From NCBI GenBank assembly GCA_036583965.1, contig JAZBQD010000034.1:6655476-6719475 (forward strand): a stretch of DNA of 64,000 nt, written 5' to 3'. Both the position numbers and the translations under genes were made by a program. The DNA comes from Prunella strophiata (Eukaryota > Chordata > Aves > Passeriformes > Prunellidae). This document shows, piece after piece, positions 50,201 to 58,857 of this stretch (positions are counted from its first letter, which is position 1; every line of letters starts with the position of its first letter). The notes beneath the pieces are model-generated. The model ran no database searches, was not told where the DNA came from, and saw only the letters and a program-made list of their open reading frames with translations.

Positions 50201-51784
50201 AGCCAAGGCTGACCGGCTGACCCAGGAACCCGAGAGCATCCGCAAGTGGAGGGAGGAGCAGAAGAAGCGCCTGGAGGAGCTGGGTGAGACCCAAGGCCAT
50301 GTGTAGCCCCCCGTGCTTGTGGCACCTTGTGGCATGGCAGTCGGGGCCCTTGGGGTCCCTCACCTCTTGGTGACCCTGCTGCATCCCAGAGAGATGGCTC
50401 GTGCCCCTGCCAAAGATCTGCTATCCTTGGGGCAGTGGTGCCTTTTGGCCAGTATTGGTGGGGACTGGGGGCAGGTCTGAGGGGCTGCAGCTGTCCTGGC
50501 TGCCAAGGGGCTGCTCAGCACACCCAGCAGGTGCCAGTGTGGCTGATGGGCTCTGTCTCACTTGGGCCTCAGATGCGGCATCGAAGGTGACTGAGCAGGA
50601 ATGGCGTGAGAAGGCCAAGAAGGACCTGGAGGAGTGGAACCTGCGTCAGAATGAGCAGATGGAGAAGAACCGAGCAAACAACAGGTATGTCGGGGTCAGC
50701 ATGGCCAGAAGGACTGTCTGCCCTCCTGGGATGTTTGAGGGCCTCTTTTCCCACAGTGGGGTCCAGCCCTGCAGAGACAGAGCCTTGCCAAGCAAGGGGA
50801 GAGACCCCAGGTCTTGGAGTGGCTCTGGTGGCTGTGCAGAGCCACTCTGACTGGAACCACACTGGGATCACCCTGGGATCTTGGTGCCTCCTGCCCCTGC
50901 ATGGGGCTCGCAGGGGGGCAGGGTTGGGCTCCAGGTTCTCCTGGTGTGCTGAAGTGTGTGGGTCACTCTTTGGGAGGACTAACCCCCTCTGTTCTCTCTT
51001 TCTAACCCTCTGCCTGCCTGTCGCTCCGCTCCACTCCACTCTCTCTCTCTCTGTGCCCGGGGCTAGGATCGCTGACAAAGCCTTTTACCAGCAGCCGGAC
51101 GCCGATGTCATTGGCTACGTGTATGTGCCTCTTACAGACCATATCCTGCCCCAAAGGCTCTGCGGGTCCTGGCCCCAGCACTGCCTGCCCAGCCAAGGGA
51201 AGGGGGGATGCTGGGAGGTACTGGGCTGGTCAGCTACCAGAGGGAGCATGATGCAGCTGAATGTCTCCAAATGGTGGAGTTTTAGGAGATGAGTGGAGCT
51301 CCTAGAAATGCCTCTTTGGGAGCTGGTTGAAGATGCAAAGTTGTGGGCTCTTATGCCTTTTTGGGGATGGCTCTGGGGCGGGGGCAAAGTCTTGGGAGCA
51401 GGCAGATACTCCTGCACCCCTGGATGAATGATGTTTTGGGTGAGTGCAGCCAAAGGCAGACTTGAGCATCATGTGTCTCTCAGTCCCAGAGGACACTGAG
51501 CTCATCAACTGGAGTAAAGGGACAGGAAGCAGGGACACAAGGGTTTTTAAGACAGAAGAAAGAGCCTCCTTGGAAAGGGGTCTGCCAGTGACAACCCTCA
51601 ATATCTTTGCAGGGCCTCGGAGGAAGCATTCCTGAAGGAGTCCAAGGAGGAGACCCCAGGCTCTGAGTGGGAGAAGGTGGCCCAGCTGTGTGATTTCAAC
51701 CCCAAGAGCAGCAAGCAGAGCAAGGATGTCTCGCGGATGCGCTCGGTGCTCATCTCCCTCAAACAGACGCCCCTGTCCCGTTAG
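47278..51784 (+). CDS. CLTB: CLTB, clathrin light chain B (6 coding exons, 227 aa with cassette exon, 209 without)
   Basis: Regulatory light chain of the clathrin coat. Coding exons: 47278-47461, 49017-49060, 50166-50283, 50573-50684, 51067-51120, 51613-51784; all phases join. The N-terminus MADDFGFFSS is followed by the near-invariant light-chain block around residues 19-41 (DPAAAFLAQQESEIAGIEND). The central helix that binds the heavy chain spans the Lys/Glu/Arg-rich exons 3 and 4 (SIRKWREEQKKRLEEL, EQEWREKAKKDLEEW). The C-terminus is QLCDFNPKSSKQSKDVSRM and then SVLISLKQTPLSR. Isoform B rather than A is indicated by AASKVTEQEWREKAKKDLEE, by synteny and by the C-terminus. No frame break is present. 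Proximal poly(A) AATAAA is at 52145-52150. Head-to-head with FAF2. Confidence 0.96.
49061..50165 (+). other. CLTB: CLTB intron 2, 1.1 kb; nothing else seen
   Basis: GC-rich intron between exons 2 and 3. With intron 1 (47462-49016, 1.6 kb) it accounts for most of the gene's length. No nested feature was recognised in either intron. Confidence 0.5.
51067..51120 (+). other. CLTB: CLTB neuron-type cassette exon (18 codons)
   Basis: The 54-nt exon encodes IADKAFYQQPDADVIGYV, the insert that distinguishes neuronal clathrin light chain B (family knowledge). It is in phase to be skipped: the codon split before it (AG) joins G from either this exon or the next, giving Arg both ways. The acceptor (GGGGCTAG|G) is preceded by an 80-base CU-rich tract with a CTCTCTCTCTCTCT run at 51039-51052, suitable for PTB-type repression. 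The donor is ACGT|GTATGT. Confidence 0.85.
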
Positions 51785-52144
51785 CTGTGCCTGGCACAGC
51801 CGGGAGCACAGCGGGCACAGCTGGGCTCACTGAGCCAGGTGGCTTCAGGGGCCAGCCCAGGAAGGGCCTCCCACTGCCTGCTCCCTGATCTGCGCCTCGG
51901 CTGTGCTCGAGTCACTGGTTGTATAACTCTCCCCATGGTTTTCCTTTGCTTAAAAGGTGCATTGGTCTCTTTTTACACTTATTTATAAATCACTGTGGCA
52001 TTTCCCCGGGAAGCGGCACTGGGTGGCAGAGCTGAGTTAGTGGGGAAGCCCCAGCCAGGCTCTTCAGGTGGTCAAGTCTGAGGGCCTGGCTAAATGAGCA
52101 GGGAATATCCCATCCTGTGTTCCCCACTTCAGCCCTGTGCTGGG

Positions 52145-52150
52145 AATAAA
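52145..52150 (+). terminator. CLTB: poly(A) signal AATAAA of CLTB
   Basis: Canonical hexamer 360 bases after the CLTB stop codon. A second AATAAA on the same strand at 53612-53617 could serve a longer 3' UTR or an unrelated transcript. Confidence 0.7.
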
Positions 52151-52169
52151 CCTGCCTGCAGCTGTCCTG

Positions 52170-54740
52170 GCAGCCCCATGTCCAGGCTGCAGTCCTAGCC
52201 CTGAGGCAGGGATCCCAGTGGGATCCCAGGCTTCTGTCTGCCTTTCCCATGGGATTTAGAGAAGAGCTGGAGCAGGGTTGGGAAGGTGGAGAAACAGCCC
52301 TGGCTTGTCTCCACACTGCTGGGTCCTGCAGGGAGCATGGCTGCTGCATGCCATTGCTAGACTGGCAGGGACTGAGGAATGTAGTACAGGTGCCCAGGTT
52401 GGGCCTGGACTGCCAGCAGCTGCCCCAAGCCCATCAGAACTCTGCCCAGCCTGGCTCTGCCCTGAAAAGTTGGTGTAGCTCCAGTGTCCATATCCCATCC
52501 ATCCTGCAGTGCTGGCAGCACAGTGGTGTGGGCCACTGGGAAGGGACTGGGGGGGGAGCATGCAGGATGCTTCCTGTCCTTCCCCCATGAACACCAGCAG
52601 TTGGGAATGTGGGATTCCAGGCTTTGGGGGACCCTTGGCTTTGCTCTGCTTCTTCCCTTGCTACCAGAATGGGAGATGGAGGCTGTGTAGTTGCAGGGAA
52701 GGATGTAGGAAGGTCCAGCTGCTGTGGGGCAGGTCAAACCCCCATCTTCCTAACCCAGGGACCCAGAGCAGGGTTGGGCAGAGTTCTGGTGCTGGGGCTT
52801 GTACTGGCCCTGAGAACAACCTGCACATCTGTCTGCAGCTGCTCTGCCCCCTGGATTTGCCCACCTAAGGCAGTGTGGGGAGATGCCTCAGTCCTGCTCC
52901 CTGCTCGAACTTTTTCTGCTCTGCTTGGCAGGGATGGCACCAGTCCTGGGAACCTGCACAACTCCTGGGTAGCAGGAGAGGGACAGCCTTGAGCTGGTGC
53001 TCTGGGTCTGGCCTGTTGAGGGCTTGGGAAGGGCTTGCAGCAGCTTGAGGGGACAGAGAGCAGAGCCCACATTCACTTGAGCCCCTCTGCAGAGCCCTGC
53101 TCAGCTGGAAATCAAGTGTGCAGCGCTCTCCTGCCCTGCAGCTGTGGCTCCAGGGCCAGAAAGTCACCAGTCCTGCTGCTGCAGCTGTGGGCTGCACAGC
53201 TCTGGGGCATGATCTCACCGGTGTGCTGGGAAGGTGAATGGGTATGTAGGGAATCACTCGGTGTTGTGTGTTGGGACTGTGCCCCCTGCCCATAGGGCTG
53301 ATCATTCCTGCCCGGCCCCCTGAGCTCCAGCATGCGTAGGCAGCTCTGCTGTGCTGCAGGGCACCTGGGGGCTCGGCTGCCTGCCTCAGCCTTGCATTGC
53401 AGAGCAGCAGGAAGCACCCCTGGCTACTTGGGGGAGGGCAGTGTTCCCCTCCATGCTCTGTCCCTCCAGCCCCTGCAGGCAGCTGGGCCCCTGGGTGCCC
53501 CAGCTGCCACGTGCTCCGTGTCAGGCCGGGGCAGCTCTCGGGGAGCCGTGCCCACAGCTGTTCTACATCCCCTCGGCTTTGGTATCTGTGACTGTCCAAA
53601 TTACCTGTTACAATAAACCAACATCTCCAATCCTACAGGCACTGTCATCTTTCTGCCTTAGGGATGCATGCTGTGTTTAGCAGAACCTACAGCCATGAAG
53701 CCTCCTGTGGAAAGGATGGGGCTGGAGGAGGAACATCCTACAGGAAAAAAAGGAGTGAGGGGAAGGCATGGAGGGTTTATGGTTGGATGGGGCCAAAGCA
53801 GTGGCAGCAGGACCCGGGACTTGGCTCTGTCCCCAAGGGACTGCAAGCTCTGGCTGAGCTGCTCCCCTGTCCACTGCACCCTTCTCCAGCTGCCAAGGGA
53901 TTGTGCTCATGGATCTGCCCACCCCTGCCCCAAGCTGGCTGGGCTGGAAGTGCCAGTGAGGCAGCCAAAAGCAGTTTCCTCTGGGAAAGAGATCCTGCAC
54001 AGGCAGCCAGAGAGGGAAGATGGGCCCTGGGCTCCCCAGTGTGAGGTGGAGCTCACCCTGCTCAGCACTGGCAATGGCTTGTTGCCCACCCTCACTGTCT
54101 CAGGGGTCAGCTCTGGTGAGCAAGAGCCTTCTCTCTCTCCTTGCCAAGGCCCACCAGCACAATTCCCTGAACAGGACATTCCACGTGCTTGTTTGTACAT
54201 AGAAGGTAAACCCCTCAGCCCATCCTTACAAGGACTGAGGGCACAGGCACCAACTCACAGAACAACACCTGGAAACAGCCCAGGCTGCTTGGTGAGGTGT
54301 TTCAGCACAGGCAGAAGTGTCTGTGCCCCTTCCCCTGCAGGTACGAGCTGCTGCAGCCACAGTGCAATGAGCACACACACTGTGGCCTCAGTGTCCTCCC
54401 AGCTCTAGTGGCCCTGGTGTGGGAGGGCAAAGCCTCGTGGATCACCAAACCCCCTGGTATGATCCAAAGCCAAGAGTGGGACCATGTTTGTCAGGACACA
54501 GGCAGTGCAGGTCCCCTGGAGAAGAAGGTGTTGCTGACTCCCCAGCAAGCAGCAGCAGCACATCCCAGAGAACACAGCCAGAGCCCATTTCAGAAATGCA
54601 AGTTCCCTGCTTGTTTTCACAGGGAGTTTCACATCTTGTTTCTTGTATCACAACAGCTTCAAGACAGCCATGCCCACTCCTTTTTCTCCCTGCACTGTTT
54701 ACTGTTATGGCTTCTCAGTGCTCTGCAATCCAGTATCAGT
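52170..54740. other. Intergenic spacer between convergent CLTB and HIGD2A; no gene recognised
   Basis: About 2.6 kb without recognisable exons. One AATAAA on the plus strand at 53612-53617 and TTTATT on the plus strand at 54762-54767 mark possible transcript ends from each side. Open frames here have no recognisable homology. Confidence 0.5.
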
Positions 54741-54761
54741 CAGAATCCTGCTGCAATTAAC

Positions 54762-54767
54762 TTTATT
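54762..54767 (-). terminator. HIGD2A: Possible poly(A) signal of HIGD2A (minus strand)
   Basis: TTTATT on the plus strand reads AATAAA for HIGD2A and lies about 490 bases past its stop. No closer canonical signal was found, but variant hexamers cannot be excluded. Confidence 0.4.
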
Positions 54768-55255
54768 ACTCACCAGTTTCAATTGAAGAGGTCACACAAC
54801 CTCCCAGACTGCCTCCCCCACTGCCTAGGGACTCTGTCCTGCCAGGACCAAGCCATAAGCAGTGGCTCCCTCCTCGTGAGCAGCTGATTTCTCAAATGCT
54901 GGTCACTGCCTGACTACAACCACACCTCAGACCATGACCAAGACACAATTTTATCAGCCTGTGACAGCATCAAGCAGGGACAAGAAGCTTAACAGGGGTG
55001 GTGAGCCTTAGTGACATGCAGCTTCAGTGTTGCAGGAGGGTGAGCTCTTGGGGAAACAAAAAAAAATATGCCACAGCCTAAATAACATGTTAATCACAGA
55101 GTGTATTCACCCCATTTCCAGTGCTCCAGAACTGGCTGAGAGAGAACTGACATCCCAACAGCCTCTCAGAAAACTCCACCCGCAGCCAGGATCCCCCCTG
55201 CCAGCCGGGGCTGCTGGCAGACACCTCCCCCTGGCTGCAGCTTCGCTCTTGTCCG

Positions 55256-55743
55256 TCACTGTCGGGATTTCAAAGCCGTGGCCACCATGCCCCCCATCAT
55301 GGCGGCCAAGGTGCAGCCCTGGGCTATGACACGCGCCCGCATCATCAGCTGGGAGCGCCGAGTGTTGCCCTTCTTGAAGCAGATGACTCCGTAGACCAGG
55401 ATACTGACGGTGCACAGGCAGCCTGCGGGGAACCACGGGGGCTGTGAGGCGCGGCTTCCCCGCGGGCCTGGGCGCCGCGGGCCGGTTACACCGCACCCCG
55501 AACCCGACCGCGCCTCCCCGGGGAGCGGCCGGCCCGGGGCTGAGGGACCGGCCCCTCACCAGCGGCCATCGCGCCGGCCCGCGCCCCTCACTCAGCCTCC
55601 GTCCCGCCACCCCCCGCCCCACCCTCACCGAGGGGCACCAGGGGGTTCTCGCGGGTCTTGCGCAGGAACTTCTCCGCGAATCCCTCCTCAGGGAACGTGG
55701 GGAACGGGCTAGGCTCCAGCGGCGGGGGCGGCCCGGCCGCCAT
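55256..55743 (-). CDS. HIGD2A: HIGD2A, HIG1 domain family member 2A (2 exons, 93 aa)
   Basis: Small inner-mitochondrial-membrane protein that assists assembly of cytochrome c oxidase and respiratory supercomplexes. Coding exons in transcript order: 55629-55743 and 55256-55422, joined in a Gly codon. The HIG_1_N hallmark EKFLRKTRENPLVPLGCL is followed by a first membrane helix (TVSILVYGVICF), a basic loop with RRSQLMMRARVIAQG, and a second helix (CTLAAMMGGMVATAL) ending KSRQ. It is about 13 residues shorter than the human protein, the difference lying in the variable N-terminus. The start codon has good context (GGCCATGG on minus). It shares a 180-base promoter with NOP16. Confidence 0.95.
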
Positions 55744-55923
55744 GGCCAAGGTGACAGCAAGGCCCTTTCCGGCTGCCGTAGCCCCGCCTCCGCAGCAGTG
55801 CATGCCGGGGGTTGCAGTCCGACGCGCGCACTTACCGCGCGGCGCCGCTGTCTCGGAACTACAGCTCCCGTGGTGCCCCGGGGCGCGCACGGCAGCCCGC
55901 GGGCCAGCCCGCGCGTGTCCGCC
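55744..55923. promoter_or_regulatory. Bidirectional promoter of HIGD2A (-) and NOP16 (+) with two ZNF143-like sites
   Basis: Only 180 bases separate the two start codons, inside a CpG island. ACTACAGCTCCCGTGGTGC at 55858-55876 matches the ZNF143/SBS core ACTACANNTCCC on the plus strand. The complement of 55800-55818, ACTGCAACCCCCGGCATGC, is a degenerate copy on the minus strand. One site per direction about 40 bases apart fits a divergent promoter. No TATA box is seen. Confidence 0.65.
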
Positions 55924-57928
55924 ATGCCGAAGGCCAAGGGGAAGAGCCGGCGGCACAAATACTCCTACAACCTCAACCGCAAGCGCCTCTACCGCAGCGC
56001 CCGCCGCCGCGCCGCGCCCCGCATCGCCTGGTGAGCGCCGGGGACACGGGGGACGGCGTGGGCTGGGGCAGGGCGGCCGGGAGGCGCGGCACGTGTCGGT
56101 GGGGAGGGGGACGCGCACCGCCGCGGGGTGAGGGACTGGGCCGTGATGTCGCTTGTCCCTGCGCAGCTCGCACATCCGCCATGCCTGGGACCCGCACAAG
56201 TCGGTGGCGCAGAACCTGGCCGAGATGGGCCTGGCCGAGGATCCCAACAAGGCTGTCCCCATCCCGAAGAAGCTGCTGGTAAGGAAAGGGTTTTGCCCGG
56301 ACCGCTCCTTTGTGGGGGGAGGTACCCCCGCAGCACTGGGCAGGTGGCTCTGGGTAAGTCTCTGGCGGTGGATACGTTTCTTATCTTGATCTACACTCTT
56401 ATCTCACCAAGATCCTGCCGTGGGAACGAGCTACAGCGCTCCGGAGACATAATGGACTTTAGAACAAGTACAAAAAACATCAGTCCATCTCCTGGCACTT
56501 GCCAGAGGCAGGTGGGGCTGGGAACAGCTGCAGCCAAGTTGCTCCTGATAACAAAGAAGGGCTCTTTGTGTACAGCAGTGCCAGCCAGGCCTGTCTGCGT
56601 GAAAGGGCAATGTTTTCAGGTGAAAGGTGGCCCCAAGAAACTCAAGGAAGAAGTAGGAATGACCTTGTTTGCCATTTGTCTCCATTCACACAGCGTTTCT
56701 CAGCTCACAGCCTCGCCCACGAGCCAATTTAATGGCACAAGTAATGTTCTGTTTAAGCCAGCTGGGATTTCCTGCCCCTTGCAGCCATATAGAAGCAGAT
56801 TGGAGTTTTGGGAACAATGTGTGGGGACACAGCACTCTTCCAAGTGGGCTTTTCTTCATTTGTTTTCTCTCTGCTGTAATTCAGGGGATGGAAGTGGACA
56901 GCGATGGACAACAGCCAGGAAAGAAAATAGTGAGGAAGCCATACGTGGTGAATGGTCAGTGCTGCATGTGGGGCTCTCCTAAGCCCCTGGGGGCTATTTT
57001 GTCACCCTGTGCTGTGCCAGGGGTAGGGAAGGGTGTTATTTCTTATCCAGCCTTGTGGAGGAGCTTGTCTTTTCCACGGTGTTTGTCCCTGCAGCCTCAA
57101 GAGAGCTCTTGTCACTGCATGGTCCAGGGTGACAAGAAGCCATGGAGGCAGTACCTCGTGTGTTTCACTGGTGGCCTGGGCAGCTCTGAGCAGTCACACT
57201 CTGCAGCCTGGGCTGAAGGGCTCTGCTCCTCCTGTGTGAGCTGGAGAGGAGCTGCAGTGCAGGCCTGCATGCCAGGGCTGTTCTCTGGGCCATTTTCTTG
57301 CACCATCGTGCTGGGAAACGTCCCTGCATGCACCAGCAGCCAAGCTGTGTGGCTGAAATCAACCTTGGGGGGAGGTTGGGGACCTCTGAGGTGTTGTTGC
57401 TTCCTTCCCCTCCCTCATGGTACCTCTGGCTCTGCCTAGAGATGGAACTGGAGGCCAGCCTCCCTGAGAAGAAGTCGAACACTCTGTCACGAGACCTCAT
57501 TGACTACGTGAGATACATGATCCAGAACCATGGGGAGAACTACAAGGTAATTCCAGAGCAGGGAGCACCTGGACTGAGCCACTCCTGCATCTTCCCATCA
57601 GCAGCATGAGAGCCCTCTCTGTCCTGGCTCCTCTTTTGCAGTCAGCTGATTCTTGAAGGGAGAAAAGTTTGAGTTTTGGCCAGCTCTCTGTCTGAGTCAG
57701 GCAGTGATCACACTGCTGTGGGTGGGCTGGTTTGGTGTTTGCTCTTGGGGCTGCTCCTCTGACTTAACTTCCCCTTTGTCACAGGAAATGGCTCGGGATG
57801 AGAAGAACTACTACCAGGATACTCCCAAACAGATTAAGAGGAAGATCAATGTGTACAAGAATTTCTATCCCGAGGAGTACAAGAATTTCATTGCATCACT
57901 CAAGCCAGAAAAAATGGAAGTGCAGTGA
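55924..57928 (+). CDS. NOP16: NOP16 nucleolar protein (5 exons, 179 aa)
   Basis: Nucleolar factor for 60S ribosomal subunit biogenesis. Coding exons: 55924-56030, 56167-56278, 56885-56954, 57440-57546, 57785-57928; phases all join and the frame is intact. The protein begins MPKAKGKSRRHKYSYNLNRK, a basic nucleolar-targeting segment, and continues SHIRHAWDPHKSVAQNLAEM and GLAEDPNKAVPIPKK. A variable acidic part follows (MEVDSDGQQPGKK), then the conserved VRKPYVVN, LSRDLIDYVRYMIQNHGENY, and the C-terminal half MARDEKNYYQDTPKQIKRKI. Length matches human NOP16 (178 aa). Poly(A) AATAAA is at 58133-58138. It is divergent from HIGD2A and 0.6 kb upstream of KIAA1191. Confidence 0.96.
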
Positions 57929-58132
57929 CTGCTCTTTTTCCTCAGGTTCACCTGCAAGTGCAGGCTTGATATGAATAATTTCCAAACTGAAAAAGCCTCT
58001 GGGGGTGGAGGAAGAACCCTCACTAGGCAGAGAGGGTTTAACTGTCCATGACAGACTCTTTTGGCACCGGCACTGACTGTGCTGTTCTGCTCACTTTCTG
58101 TGTGACAGCCAGCATTTCTTTAGCTTTGCTAA

Positions 58133-58138
58133 AATAAA
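58133..58138 (+). terminator. NOP16: poly(A) signal AATAAA of NOP16
   Basis: Canonical hexamer about 205 bases after the NOP16 stop, in an A-rich context. Confidence 0.75.
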
Positions 58139-58159
58139 ATGCTCTTTCTAGCTGCTTGT

Positions 58160-58680
58160 GAATGTCTTGTTGGGGGGCTCTTGCTTGGTGCAGTCCTGCT
58201 TTGGAGAGCTCCTGTGCCAGCCCTGTGTGATGTTGGTGTTGGGACAGTGTCACCCCCTGTGGTGACAGAGCTGGGTGCTGGCAGCACTCGGACTTTGGCT
58301 GATTGTCCTGTAGGCAGTGTAAGTTGGAGCAGGGCCATGTGCTGCAGCCTTTCCCTGTGCCTGCAGCTTGGCAGAGCAGGCTGGGGTCTGTTCCCTGCCG
58401 AGGAACTGGAGTGCAGCAGAGAAGTCACCCTTTCATTGATAAGGGAAGGAGCAGCTGTAGAAAAGTGTCACAGCGAGACCGTCTGCCATCTATCTACTCC
58501 TGTTCCCTGATGGGCTTGCCAGCGTCCAGGATTGGTTTTCCAGGACCTAGCGCCCTGTGGGCTGACCCAGCAGCCTCCTGTCTGCAGGAGGGCAGGACAC
58601 GCGGGCAGGACACGACCCCAGCCCCGCCACCGGGGCCATGGGTGCGCTGGGGTCCCGCCTCTCCGGTAAGCCCGCCTTCC
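58160..58680. other. Spacer between NOP16 and KIAA1191; no ARL10 exon
   Basis: About 0.5 kb from the NOP16 transcript end to the KIAA1191 promoter. No GTPase motif (GxxxxGKT/S, NKxD) or splice-bounded exon is visible on either strand. Confidence 0.55.
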
Positions 58681-58688
58681 CCGCCCGA

Positions 58689-58751
58689 ACTACACCTCCC
58701 AGCGTGCCCCGCGCGAAACCACCGCATCTCGCGAGACCGCGCCCCTATAAG
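58689..58751 (+). promoter_or_regulatory. KIAA1191 promoter: ZNF143 site, TCTCGCGAGA element and TATA box
   Basis: ACTACACCTCCCAGCGTGC at 58689-58707 is a strong ZNF143/SBS match. The palindrome TCTCGCGAGA at 58727-58736 is the CpG-island element bound by BANP. TATAAG at 58746-58751 predicts initiation near 58776, which leaves about 78 bases of 5' UTR before the main start codon. All three motifs lie within 63 bases, inside a CpG island. Confidence 0.75.
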
Positions 58752-58806
58752 AGCACCCGGCGGCCGTAAATACCCTCCAGCTGAGGCGACCCGCGGGCGC
58801 TCCGCC

Positions 58807-58857
58807 ATGGCCGCTCCGGGCCCGGCCCTGCTGCCCCTCGCTGAGCCCCGGCCATGA
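58807..58857 (+). other. Upstream ORF (16 codons) overlapping the KIAA1191 start by ATGA
   Basis: The uORF begins ATGG with G at -3, a strong Kozak context, and encodes MAAPGPALLPLAEPRP. Its TGA (58855-58857) overlaps the KIAA1191 ATG (58854-58856) in the sequence ATGA. It lies in the predicted 5' UTR downstream of the TATA box, so translation of KIAA1191 would need leaky scanning or termination-reinitiation. Confidence 0.6.

Noticed and set aside
55107..55958. 283-codon minus-strand open frame across HIGD2A and its promoter
   Set aside because: It is out of frame with HIGD2A and crosses its intron and the CpG-rich promoter; HIGD2A itself explains the locus.
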